In this document: one piece after another, positions 42,857 to 53,177 of the stretch
Layout of the letters: every line of letters starts with the position of its first letter
Numbering within the stretch: position 1 is the first letter of the stretch
Assembly: GCA_030323885.1 (NCBI GenBank)
Contig: CM059190.1
Location: 106,929,856-106,993,855, forward strand
DNA from: Branchipolynoe longqiensis
Lineage: Eukaryota; Annelida; Polychaeta; Phyllodocida; Polynoidae
Reading direction: 5' to 3'
Length of the DNA: 64,000 nt
Made by a program: the position numbers and the translations under genes
The notes under the pieces: generated by a model
The model's input: only the letters and a program-made list of their open reading frames with translations
Databases searched by the model: none
Told to the model about the DNA's origin: nothing

Positions 42857-43059
42857 GGAGAAGAAAGGCGGTGATGTGGTGCTGATGGTGAGTTAAACGG
42901 TTGTGGGGAGTTGAAGTCAGTTTCTGTATTCGCCACGGGGCATTCCTCAAGGTGGCGCCACGGTAGGGGCAATGGCCGCCAGGTTGGTTTTAGTGTTATC
43001 GGTTCAGTACAGAGGGCGTCTCCATTGCGAATTATTCATGTTATGCTAACATGTACAAT
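42857..43059 (-). repeat. Ngaro split repeat A, internal copy (203 bp)
   Basis: GGAGAAGAAAGGCGGTGATG to GCTAACATGTACAAT. Matches 48065-48267 with two substitutions by eye (GGTGAG/GGCGAG and CATTGC/CATCGC). Confidence 0.95.
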
Positions 43060-43215
43060 TCACTAAGATGGAGACATCAGTGGTTTATAGTGGTTTTTTA
43101 TTGCTGACACGGAAAGAACCATCAAGTACACTATGGTTGGCTATACGTTCAATAATCTCCCCCGAGCCCTCAGTCTTCCTTTTGGTGTGACCGGGCGGGA
43201 CTCGAACCCTCAACC
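43060..43215 (-). repeat. Ngaro split repeat B, internal copy (156 bp)
   Basis: Begins directly at the end of repeat A, so the A-B junction ACAAT/TCACTAAG is seen here intact. The recombinase stop codon (43218) lies three bases beyond its other end. Confidence 0.95.
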
Positions 43216-43217
43216 AA

Positions 43218-44243
43218 TTACCGGGAGGGTTCGGGTCCGGCGGTTATTGCCTCCCTGGGCACATATGTGTGGACCGCAGTGGAGGTCCAGGATCCAAGAT
43301 CCATTATCTCCCTCAGGGGCCTCCCGGCTGCAGCCGCCGCCTGGGCTCCCCCCCTCCGAAGGCTGTGTAGGGTGTACGAGCCAGGGCAGGGGGTGCCAGT
43401 GTGGGATAGGGCCAGGCGGAGGGCCGCCAGGAGCGTGTAGGCCTGAAGTGGGCCGCCCTGCTTGAGTACGAATGCGGGGGCCGTCGGTGGGGATCGCTGG
43501 TTGGAGGCGTAACGCGCCCAGGCTGCCACTGGGCAGGTGTTGTCGCCTGGTGTGGGGGTGAGTAGTATCTTGTAGGCCTGGTTCTGTCTCCATCTGGTCT
43601 TGGTGGTTGTGACCGTGACCTGTAGTCCTTCCCGTGTTCTTGTGATGTCAAGTCGTCTGAGTGAGTGGCCAGGGTCTGAGGCCAAGGTGCTGGCGAGCAG
43701 GTTGCCTTGGCGGAGGAGGGTGCTGTAACCCAGTGTTAGGGCAGCTATCAGCACTGCCGCGTCAGGGCCTGCTGGGGCGAGGAAGTTTATGACTCGGTGG
43801 AGCTGGGTCGGCGTGATGGGGGGTGCCTGTGTCGTGACATGATGGGATAGTCTATGCACTCCTCTTTTCATCAGCATGACGGGGTATGTGTCAAAACCTG
43901 TAGGGGATCCACCCAGGAGGAGGACCCAGGTTCTGGCCCCACTGATGTAATTCATCACGCCGCCAGGGGACTGGAGGGTTTCTTTCAAGTGTAGGATGTA
44001 TGCGAGGACGTCATACTGCGATGGGGCTAGGGGGGCGGCACCGTGGGCCGCCGTGAACTGTAGATACTTCTTCACCTGTGTAGACTTGTTCCGCCAGGTG
44101 CCGCCCGCCAGCCCCGCGAAGTACACCTCCAGTAAGCGGTTGTGTTGGTCTTGTGTGTAACCTGGGGACAGAGAGCCAATTTTAGTCGAATGTACCCAGG
44201 TGATACTATAGGTCTTTAGAGAAAACACTGTCGAATGTGACAT
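43218..44243 (-). CDS. tyrosine recombinase of the Ngaro-type element
   Basis: 341 aa, intact, starting with ATG at 44243 and overlapping the end of the RT-RNase H frame by 38 bp in another frame. The C-terminal catalytic domain shows the tyrosine-recombinase signature: R178 (LLRQGNL), H293-x-x-R296 (HSLRRGG), W319 in place of the second His/Trp position (GSWTS), and the nucleophile Y327 (VHTYV). The N-terminal part resembles a SAM-like DNA-binding region. The enzyme would insert the circular or linear DNA copy at a short identity (AAT here) without duplicating the target. It is the only unbroken ORF of this element. Confidence 0.93.
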   Translation of the reverse strand: MSHSTVFSLKTYSITWVHSTKIGSLSPGYTQDQHNRLLEVYFAGLAGGTWRNKSTQVKKYLQFTAAHGAAPLAPSQYDVLAYILHLKETLQSPGGVMNYISGARTWVLLLGGSPTGFDTYPVMLMKRGVHRLSHHVTTQAPPITPTQLHRVINFLAPAGPDAAVLIAALTLGYSTLLRQGNLLASTLASDPGHSLRRLDITRTREGLQVTVTTTKTRWRQNQAYKILLTPTPGDNTCPVAAWARYASNQRSPPTAPAFVLKQGGPLQAYTLLAALRLALSHTGTPCPGSYTLHSLRRGGAQAAAAAGRPLREIMDLGSWTSTAVHTYVPREAITAGPEPSR

Positions 44244-46623
44244 TTATCTCAGAGAGGTTAAGGTCATCAGTGAGTCTCGCTGCTCTGTCACATGCCTGTG
44301 GGTCGAAGGCCTGCCTGCTTAGCGCATCCGCGAGGATCAGCTCTCTGCCAGGCTTGTGGACAACATGGATTTTGCAGTTGTGGATGGCTGAGTATAGCCA
44401 TATCTCCCTAGCGCAGGCCGTGAGGGTGGCGTCCCTGCCCGCTCCAGAGTCGAGGACTTGTTGGCTTGCAAGATTATCAGTGTTGATGACGATGTTGTAG
44501 TCTTCGGGGTGTGGTGGCGCAAGTGCCTTCATGGCCACAACCAGGTTCATGGCTTCGAGGTGTGCAATGTTGGTATACCAGTCGGTCATGCAGGCAGGGT
44601 AGGTGAATGAATAGAAGTGAGTCTGTGAAGATGCCCCCCCGGCCTTCAAGGAGGAGTCACATTCTATCACCCATTCGGGCTTGTTGTTGGTTTTTAGCAG
44701 GACGAGTCCGTTGGTCCTGTCTGCGAATTCGAGGAACCACCTGATGTCATTCCTAAGCTCGCTGGGGACGTCGTGCTTCCCGGTGTGTGGGGCGTCGCGA
44801 AGTGCGTCGAAGATCCTCGACATGAAGCGCCTGGCCGGCTCCACACACTTTGCTACGTGCTGGAGTCTTCCGACCAGTCTCTGGAGTTCTTTGCGTGACG
44901 CCTTCTGTCGTGTCATCCATGTTTGGCAGTCTCTGAGTATCTCGCTGAGCTTGTCGTGGGGGATCATGACGTTCATGTCGTCTGCTGATATGACAAATCC
45001 TAGCCACTCGATCACCTTGGCGGGTGGGGTGCACTTACTGGGTGACATCTGGAGGCCAAGTCGGCCAGCGAGTTGCATGATGTCGCCATAGGCTGCCTGT
45101 GCGGCCTCCCTTGTGGGTGCCACGCCCACGAAGTCATCGAGATAACAGTGCACGTAGTGGTTCTTCTTCCGCAGCAGGTACACCACCGCGTTTGTGGTGC
45201 GGGCGCATGCCATGGAAGATGTCCTGCATCCGAAGGGGGGAGCTATGTCTGTGTAGTACTGGCCGTCGAGGGTGATCCCGAGGAGTGGGGTGGAGAGGGG
45301 GCAGGTCCTGAGCTGCCGGTATGCCCTGGCGAGGTCGGCACACCAAAGGTAACATCCAGTGCCCAGTCATGCCACCTCATCGGCAGCGTCCATTACATTC
45401 GGGAGACTGTAGGACCTCGGCTCGCCCTGGTAGGCGCCCCTCGTGATGCCTGCGTTGACGCTGTTCGACCTGGGCCAGCTGAGGTCGACGATGACACGCC
45501 TGTCTGCAGTGTTCTTTTTGGGGCGTGTCATCATCGGGCTGGTCTGGGACCAGGGGCCGAACGGTGGGCGGTGGAATGGGCCGAGGAGAGCCCCATGCCC
45601 GATCTCGGTCTCAATGTATCGATGTATGTAAATGAGGTGGGCGGGGTCTTCGTTGTGGTTGCTGGTGCTTGGGGTGGGGGGCTGGGCGGCCGTGTAGTCG
45701 ACCGGCCACCCAAACTCCAGGAAGTCTACCACCTGTTCGTCGTGGTAGCCGGTGAGCAGCCTCCTCCATTTATTAATGATGAGGCCCGAAGGTATGGGGA
45801 TCCTGGCCTTAAGGTAGTTGGGTAGTGCTGTCAGGCGTACCTGGTTGTATGTGTCCATGTATGCTGTGTGGCTGGTCCATAAGTCGATAAGTGGGTGGGG
45901 CCATATGCGGTTGAGAGTGGGTCTGTAGTCAAGTGGGGTGACAAGGGGGCGTGGCCCTTGTTCACGACCGTCGTTACTATCAAGGGCGGGTTCAGTAGTG
46001 TTATGAAGGTCACGTATCATAACAGTAACTTCATCGTTGTTAGATCCAGTCGGGTTACCTTGTGTGTGGGCGTGGGTGTCCATGGCAGGGATCTCGCGCC
46101 GTCATGAGTGTGTGTCGTCGCGGGCGTCGGGTTGTCCGAGGTTGTTTACATCGTGGTCGGCCATTGTTGTTGACATGGCTTCAGTTACGGATGTACCCGC
46201 TGCTCCTGGAGTGTCGCCACCATCGCGGTCGTGGCTGGGGGCTGGCGGCCATCTTGTATCCGGGCTGTCAGTGTCGCCACCTTGCGTGGTGTGTGGTGAC
46301 TGTTCAGCCGGTACTCTGGGGTTCACCCAGGAAATGGTAATCCCTGCCTTATCGCCAATGTCGGCGTCACTAACGCCGTAATCCGATGGGCCATGATTGG
46401 TAGTGTCAATAGATGTGTGGCAGCGCTGGTTGCCGCGGTTTGCTGTCATGCTCGCACGCCTGTATATTTCGCGTGCACATATGGTTACTTGGGCAGGGGT
46501 TTCACAGTTCATAATCACACTTTTACGGGGAATGGGGACCGTTACACTTTCTTTGCTGCTCGTCGTGTATTGATATTCGTCGTCAGTGTCTGGTTCTCCA
46601 GGCTCCGCATTATCGTCGTCCAT
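44206..46623 (-). pseudogene. reverse transcriptase-RNase H ORF with two in-frame TGA codons
   Basis: One continuous frame of about 805 codons from ATG at 46623, broken only by TGA at 46102-46104 and TGA at 45367-45369. The segment 46104-46623 is acidic and Ser/Thr-rich with no recognised domain. The RT domain begins within 46083-45370 (RVIVDLSWPRSNSVN). Its motif A (CADLARAYRQL) lies just after the second TGA and YLDDF is at 45147-45133. RNase H residues follow: D at 44658, E at 44556, D at 44478, D at 44328. The enzyme would copy the element RNA. Either the TGAs are mutations (CGA to TGA is plausible) or they are read through. Confidence 0.88.
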
Positions 46624-46640
46624 GCATGACGCGGAGCCGT

Positions 46641-47552
46641 TTACTGAAAACCCTGAGCCGGCTGTTGGCTCGTGGCAGTGTTCGTTCCAGCAGTTTTCTT
46701 CTCGAGGAAGCGTTTTTTGTTTATACAGTCCCTTTCCTTGTGTTGGTTCGCACGGTGATATTTATTGGCGCACCATGCGCAGACGTGCGCCTTCTTATTG
46801 GGGATCTCACCGTGTGTTGATGAGAAAGTGCACTCATTCCCCCAGTTCCACGGCCGGCATGGCTTGCCGTCTGTGTCGCGGTTGAATTCCGGCCGGCCAT
46901 CGTTGTAGCTGCTCGCCGTGGTGGCTGCCTGGCCTTGGGTGGCTGCCGCAGTGCGGGCTGTGTTGTATTGGCGGCTAGTGTTACGGCTGGTAACCCTAGT
47001 GCCTTCCGCGAATGCATCGCGCTGGGCGTCCTTGATGGCATACTGGTCTCCCCACCCGTACGGGAGGCGGCCATCGTCTATCATATTAAAGATGTCCTCC
47101 GACCATCTCCGGCACGTTTCCCAGTCCCATGATGCGGCCATGGTGGCCAACTGATGCATGTGGTCGATAATCGGGTCCCGCCAGCTGGCAGGCACCTCAA
47201 CCACCTTGGTCATGTTACAGAGTGCTGCGAAATACTCAGGCAATGTGGCTTCTGCCCTTGCTACTTTCTGTCTCTTTTCACCCCTAACTACGAAAAAGTG
47301 AGGTAGTAATGCGGTTTTACCTCGTCTGTTGCCGATTGCCGTCCCGGCTGCTGTTAGGATCTCTTGTATGGCGTCAGTGTTATCGGGCTGTGTACTGTCA
47401 CCCGTGAGGCGCGCCGAGTGGAAGTGAGCACGTGGGTAGCTGTCGCTCCTGTCACTCCTGTCACATGTGCTGGTAAACTGCATCTCGTCCACGTAGAGAT
47501 GTCTGGGATCGTCGGGATGTGCGCGCAATACACGTCGTGGTGTGGGGCCGGC
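46641..47552 (-). pseudogene. gag region, C-terminal part with Cys/His motif
   Basis: Open for about 300 codons without an ATG at its start, beginning just after a TAA. It contains ASWDWETCRRWSEDIFNMID-like helical sequence and, near its end, a Cys/His cluster (HVCAWCANKYH...HKERDC) that probably binds nucleic acid. It ends 17 bp before the ATG of the RT-RNase H frame. It is out of frame with the N-terminal gag part. Confidence 0.75.
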
Positions 47553-47574
47553 TTAAAGATGTTGTGCTCCTTTG

Positions 47575-48033
47575 TTAGCTGGCGCGGCCTAGGTAGTGCG
47601 CGTTGGCGAATGTCAGTGTCAACTTCGCTGTCAACTGCTCGGGCGGGCTCCGCACCACGTGCGTGCCCGTCTGAGTCCTCCTCGCACCATCCTCCTTCGT
47701 CCTTTGATTAGCCTCAATGGCGTCCATCCTCTCGTCCATCCGATTCATTAGGTCACTTTTGAGGTCTGCCATGGCCTCCCGCATGGCTATAAGTACACTG
47801 ATGTCCGCTCCAGCTTGTGCTGTAGCTGCCGCTGTGGGTGGTGTCAGTGCCGGGGCCGCCTGTTGCATGTTCGATTTACGCTTGCCGGCCCGGTGAGCTA
47901 CTCCTGCGGCCACACCGTTACTGTCGTTATGTTTGTCCGCGTTATTCGCCTTTGGGCGCCCTCTCTGCTTAGGGGCGGTCGGCTGCTTGTTGTTGCCTGC
48001 ATTCTTTCGTGATGGCGTCTTTGATGGAGGCAT
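47575..48033 (-). pseudogene. gag region, N-terminal part
   Basis: From ATG at 48033 (MPPSKTPSRKNAG): a Lys/Arg/Asn-rich region with an AT-hook-like core (KQRGRPK), an Ala/Pro/Thr-rich linker and a heptad-like segment (MADLKSDLMNRMDERMDAIE) that could form a coiled coil. Stops at TAA 47575-47577. The third frame looks coding for a short distance just beyond, so at least two frameshifts separate this from the C-terminal part. Confidence 0.75.
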
Positions 48034-48064
48034 GTTTTTCGTTGCGTGGCGTGGCGTTACGTGA

Positions 48065-48267
48065 GGAGAAGAAAGGCGGTGATGTGGTGCTGATGGCGAG
48101 TTAAACGGTTGTGGGGAGTTGAAGTCAGTTTCTGTATTCGCCACGGGGCATTCCTCAAGGTGGCGCCACGGTAGGGGCAATGGCCGCCAGGTTGGTTTTA
48201 GTGTTATCGGTTCAGTACAGAGGGCGTCTCCATCGCGAATTATTCATGTTATGCTAACATGTACAAT
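48065..48267 (-). repeat. Ngaro split repeat A, terminal copy (203 bp)
   Basis: 5' end of the element on the minus strand. Frames open through it into gag, but the likely gag ATG (48033) lies just inside. Confidence 0.95.
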
Positions 48268-48530
48268 GTATGCGGACCCTAACTAGTGTTGCATAGTATT
48301 CTTCAATGTTTGCAGACCCCACTAACAGATTAGCAAGAACTGCCTAATATTGTACAATGTATGCAGGCCCCAATAACATAGAACTTAGAAGTAAGAACTG
48401 ACAAATAATAATGTTGTACAATGTATGCTGACCATAACTAGTATTGTACAATGTATGCAGGCCCTAACTAGTCTTGTGCAATATCTTTCAATGTATGCGG
48501 ACCCCAATAGCGTAGTAAACTGCCGAACAT
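48268..48530. repeat. degenerate GTACAATGTATGC array
   Basis: About five to six loose copies of TTGTACAATGTATGCAGGCC with AACTAG spacers. The Ngaro-type element is inserted against this array and the boundary word GTACAAT is shared. Confidence 0.75.
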
Positions 48531-48998
48531 TGTACTCGCACTGCGAAGTGACCGCCGTTTCTTACAACAATGATTGACCTTCTTTGGTACCGGCCCCGTG
48601 TCGCCTGATTCCCACAGAGGGCGCTCATGTAGAGCACATACCTGACGACAACCACGACGTTTGGCGGCAAAATGGAACCAATCGATCACAGCTGGCACAT
48701 TGCACTCGGCACTGACTGATGCGATTCAACTCAAAATGGGATCCATATTAAAGTTTCAAAGATATCACCATGGCAACGCCTTGCGTAGGTCGCACGTCCA
48801 CTGATATGTAACATTCTTGAAACGCCATTAAATCGGCGTCCGTGCCAACAGGGTAACCACTTGTTTGTCGGGCAGATTTTTGTCTACCCAGAGGAACGCT
48901 GGTGGCGAGTCAGTCCTGATTGAACGAGTGGGGTTTTACGGCCTAGGTAGACTTGCGGCAGTGGCTTTATGGGTGACACCTAATGGGTTTCGACAGAA
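48531..48998. other. no gene seen
   Basis: Unique-looking, with a CTCF-like CCCACAGAGGGCGCTC at 48611-48626. Confidence 0.4.
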
Positions 48999-49291
48999 CC
49001 AATGGCAAATTTCTGCGAAAACGCGGATATCCCCACATAGGATTAGCACTGTCCGGGAATAGCAGAAAAATGCTGAATGTCAAGATTCAACTGTCCTTAT
49101 TGTGACCATATTATCACACATGCCAAAGGTTCTTGTGTCGGTTTCACGTTTTAGCAACATCTACAACCATATAAGAAGAGATTCGGGGTCTAACTAATGC
49201 CTGTCATATATATTGGCATTCTGTAAACGTTAATCAGTGAAATATAAAATCACCGGAATCCACGAAATCGCGGAGACATTTCATCCCTGAG
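48999..49291. repeat. dispersed repeat D2, uninterrupted copy
   Basis: Shares ATGGCAAATTTCTGCG, CATAGGATTAGCACTGTCCG, CGTTTTAGCAACATC and AATCGCGGAGACATTTC with 40270-40976 but lacks the MITE. A single TTAA at 49234-49237 marks the empty insertion point. Confidence 0.75.
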
Positions 49292-49624
49292 TTAGATACC
49301 ATGCGACTGTTACCGTGGTATGATGGGAACCGGAAGTGACGTAGTGTCCTGCATTGGCACAACACGCCTGGGTCTGCTTCATGGCAGTGTGAGCAGCCCG
49401 ACACTGGCGCCCGCTGTCACCAGAATCAGGAACCACAGCAACAGTATGGGCCCCCCCCCCCCCCCCCCCCAACACATACACACTCTACCAGCATTCACCA
49501 CTCGGTGTAGTCCACCCGTCCACATGTTACCAAGACGTAAAACCCCAACAGCCAACCAACCACCCGTCCACTGACCACACCACCATTCCCGCCTTGTTTC
49601 CGAATGACAACAATCAACATCCTG
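49292..49624. other. C-run and orphan SINE-A tail
   Basis: A C-run at 49449-49470. At 49524-49564 a diverged SINE-A tail, ACCAAGACGTAAAACCCCAA then CAGCCAACCAACC. Confidence 0.5.
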
Positions 49625-51315
49625 TATCACATTGTAGTATATGGTATATCACCTTGTATTATATGGTATATCACATTGTATTATATGGTATATCACATTG
49701 TATTATATGGTATATCACATTGTATTATATGGTATATCACATTGTATTATATGGTATAGCACATTGTATTATATGGTATATCACATTGTATTATATGATA
49801 TATCACATTGTCTTATATGGTATATCACATTGTATTATATGGTATATCACATTGTATTATATGGCATAGCACATTGTATTATATGGTATATCACATTGTA
49901 TTATATGGTATATCACATTGTAATATATGGTATATCACATTGTATTATATGGTATATCACATTGTATTATATGGTGTATCACATTGTATTATATGGTATA
50001 TCACATTGTATTATATGGTGTATCACATTGTATAATATGGTATATCACATTGTATAATATGGTATATCACATTGTATTATATGGTATATCACATTGTATT
50101 ATATGGTATACCACATTGTATAATATGGTATATCACATTGTAGTATATGGTATATCACATTGTATTATATGGTATGTCACATTGTATTATATGGCATATC
50201 ACATTGTATTATATGGTGTATCACATTGTTTTATATGGCATATCACATTGTATTATATGGTATATTACATTGTATTATATGGTGTATCACATTGTATTTT
50301 ATGGTGTATCACATTGTATTATATGGTATATCACATTGTATTTTATGGTATATCACATTGTATTATGTGGTATACCACATTGTATTATATGGTATATCAC
50401 ATTGTATTAGATGGTTATCACATTGTAATATATGGTATATCACATTGTATTATATGGTGTATCACATTGTATTAAATGGTGTATCACAATGTATTAGATG
50501 GTTATCACATTGTCATATATGGTATATCAAATTGTACTATATGGTGTATCACATTGTATTATATGGTGTATCACATTGTATAATGTGGTATATCACATTG
50601 TATAATATGGTATATCACATTGTATTATATGGTATATCACATTGTATTATATGGTATACCACATTGTATAATATGGTATATCACATTGTACTATATGGTA
50701 TATCAAATTGTATTATATGGTATATTACATTGTATTATATGGTATATTACATTGTATTATATGGTGTATCACATTGTATTGTATGGTGTATCACATTGTA
50801 TTATATGGTACATCACATTGTATTTATGGTATATCACATTGTATTATGTGGTATACCACATTGTATTATATGGTATATAACATTTTATTATATGGTATAT
50901 CACATTGTATTATATGGTATATCACATTGTATTAGATGGTTATCACATTGTAATATATGGTATATCACATTGTATTATATGATGTATCACATTGTATTAA
51001 ATGGTGTATCACAATGTATTAGATGGTTATCACATTGTAATATATGGCATATCAAATTGTATTATATGGTGTATCACATTGTATTAAATGGTATATCATA
51101 TTGTATAAAATGGTTATCACATTGCAATATATGGTATATCACATTGTATTATATGGTATATCACATTGTAGTTGTATTATATGGTACATCACATTGTATT
51201 ATATGGTTATCACATTGTATAATATGGTATATCACATTGTATTATATGGTGTATCACATTGTATTAAATGGTGTATCACATTGTATTAGATGGTTATCAC
51301 ATTGTAATATATGGA
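49625..51315. repeat. 22-bp minisatellite
   Basis: About 75 tandem copies of TATCACATTGTATTATATGG plus two bases (22 bp). Three units make 66 bp, so plus-strand frames stay open for up to 397 codons (YHIVLYGISHCIIW repeats); these are not genes. Units with a 2-4 bp deletion (TTAGATGGTTATCAC) recur in clusters with ATTAAATGGTG neighbours, indicating higher-order duplication. Confidence 0.93.
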
Positions 51316-51369
51316 TGCACAGTAATCGGGCAGTTCGTCTACCACGTGACTGATACTTATTTCACATCA

Positions 51370-51428
51370 CCCCATCCTGATATGACCTTAGATGGTGCTA
51401 GGACGTAATACAACAGCAAACAAACAAA
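51370..51428 (+). repeat. orphan SINE-A tail
   Basis: CCATCCTGATATGACCTTAG, GGTGCTAGGACGTAATAC, AACAGCAAACAAACAAAT. Confidence 0.75.
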
Positions 51429-51844
51429 TCACAACATCAGTTCCACATACCACATGCCTGTATAAGGACTGCTTTCGTCATGATTCATGCAGATGTTTCC
51501 CCATGAGTTGACCACATATATGGTGTGGGCGTATATGCGATGTAAAAGTAGAGATGTGATGTTGAAATGGTGTGGTGTCGACATTTTATGGACATATGGT
51601 ATAATATATACGCAGACAATGCCATGTCCCTCCCATCGACCCTCTCTCACACACACACACACACACACACTCACCGCATCATGTGACCTTTAAGGCGACG
51701 ATTGGTCACGTGACACATTTCCCAAAAGGCCAGAGATAGTTAGTATCGGCGCACACTGGCACCCGCCGCCACCTGGCGGAATGTAAGTGAACCATACACC
51801 AGAACACTGCACCGCTGGAGCAACTCGCCAACACTCTCAGCGGA
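51429..51844. other. no gene; CA microsatellite
   Basis: CA run at 51649-51671 and a CTCF-like GCCGCCACCTGGCGG at about 51764-51780. No gene recognised. Confidence 0.4.
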
Positions 51845-51869
51845 ACCAAGGAGAAAAGAGTCTGAGTAG

Positions 51870-52203
51870 GGTTGGTTGTTGGAGTTTTACGTCCTGGCAA
51901 CATCTAAGGTCATATCAGGATTGGCACAAATTTGTGACAGTGCGCACTCATGGTGACTTTATAGTGCTGCCCCCCTGGGAAATCAGGCCATCGGCACCAT
52001 GATACGATATCCCACTCAGTCACATTATCATGACACTGAGATAAGCAGTCCTTGCCCTATCCTATTAATGCTGAGCGTCAGGCTAGGAAGCGACAAGTAT
52101 CAATTTGATAAGTCATTGGTTTGACTCGACCAGGAATTGAACTCCTGATCTCCTGCATGGGAGGCCTGGGCTCTACCAATTCGCCCACCGCGCCTGGTGA
52201 GTT
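51870..52203 (-). mobile_element. SINE-A full length, second head type, with target duplication
   Basis: The minus-strand head ACCAGGCGCGGTGGGCGAAT differs from the GACGGGATGGCTGAA head of the 24926 and 25808 copies. The tail is the CTCCAACAACCAAC type rather than CAAACAAA. It is flanked by diverged ~25-bp duplications starting ACCAAGGAG (51845-51869 and 52204-52228). Confidence 0.9.
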
Positions 52204-52228
52204 ACCAAGGAGCTAAGAGTGTAAGTAG

Positions 52229-52520
52229 AGAGATCTCCCTAATACACAAATTGTAAATAGGGAGAAATAGCATGGTTAAAGGGAGTAGTGCCCCCCCACC
52301 CCCACCCCCACCCCCGGAAAGCTTTTGAAAAAAAAGTGACACAAAATGATGCATTCTGGTGCGTTTTATTGAAACATATTCATAAAAAGAGGTCTTTTTT
52401 GTAAAAGAGAAAAAAGCTAAAGTGATTCACTGGCAGGAGATTATGAATTATAAGTGGAACATTGGGAAATGGGGGTTATATTGCTATATTGTATGGCGAT
52501 CTCCCGCCAAATCGGGAGGC
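52229..52520. repeat. dispersed repeat D1, copy 2
   Basis: CTAATACACAAATTGTAAAT, GACACAAAATGATGCATTC and a TTATATTGCTATAT word in the same order as at 20432. A C-run at 52290-52315 is inserted in it. Confidence 0.6.
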
Positions 52521-52996
52521 TTGGCCTCTCTGCACTTTACTGACTGCGCAGTGTTTCTTCAGCTGCTTCCCAGACCCGCCGCCAGGGGGGGGGGGGGGGG
52601 GGCGCGGTGTTGTTGTTGGCCCACGTGACCAGACAGGCAGGAAAGATGGCAGATCTTAGAAGCAATTAAAAACCAGTCGGCGTGGAGCAGGTTTTCTTTT
52701 TCTCTTCTTTTTAATATTTTATGCCTTTTTTTTGTATTGCTAGTGGTGACCCATTTCGAGGAGTGTACCGCTGTAGACTTACTAACCGCCTGCGCCCGCC
52801 CCCGGGTATGTGTGGTGTTCATCTGGGAGTGTACACTGTACACCCTACCGGCGTATTGCACATGGCGCCACCTGGTGGCACAGACGCACACCACAAGCAC
52901 GCCGAGAATAGCGCCAGTTTAGCTTCTTATTTTGTTTTGATTTATTCTTTTGGTTACAAAGACAAGTGAGATCGATGAACTTTGCCTGACCTAGTT
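52521..52996. other. no gene seen
   Basis: G-run at 52586-52602 and a CTCF-like GGCGCCACCTGGTGGC at 52864-52879. ORFs show no domain. Confidence 0.4.
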
Positions 52997-53062
52997 TGGC
53001 TGTGATGGTTGGTTGTTGGAGTTTTACGTCCTGGCAATATCTAAAGCCATACCAGGGCGGAG
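52997..53062 (-). repeat. orphan SINE-A tail
   Basis: GGTTGGTTGTTGGAGTTTTA then CTGGCAATATCTAAAGCCAT. No body beyond GGGCGG; a short GAGGCGGAGTTTCCCTGTGA duplication follows. Confidence 0.7.
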
Positions 53063-53177
53063 TTTCCCTGTGACAATGAGGCGGAGTTTCCCTGTGACAG
53101 CAGACAGGTTTCTTATTATTTATATTTTTCCTTTTTATTTGGGGTTGGTCGATTTTTTTTCTCCAAATGAATGGAAC

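Larger units (their letters stand above)
42663..48267 (-). mobile_element. Ngaro/DIRS-type tyrosine-recombinase retrotransposon
   Basis: 5605 bp, read on the minus strand. Order is repeat A (48267-48065), gag region, RT-RNase H frame, tyrosine recombinase, repeat B (43215-43060), repeat A (43059-42857), a 38-bp linker, repeat B (42818-42663). The A..B-A-B arrangement is the split-direct-repeat design of Ngaro and PAT elements. There is no LTR, integrase, protease or methyltransferase. No target duplication was seen, as expected for recombinase-mediated insertion. gag and pol are damaged, so this copy is probably not autonomous. Confidence 0.93.

Noticed and set aside
43218..44243. Phage or bacterial integrase contamination
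   Set aside because: The recombinase is embedded downstream of an RT-RNase H frame inside split direct repeats, the known arrangement of eukaryotic tyrosine-recombinase retrotransposons.
49625..51315. Possible CRISPR array (short regular repeats)
   Set aside because: Units are directly adjacent with no unique spacers, there are no cas genes and the context is eukaryotic.
49641..51353. Plus-strand ORFs up to 397 aa with YHIVLYGISHCIIW repeats
   Set aside because: They follow from a 22-bp repeat (66 bp for three units). The frame is lost at each indel variant.
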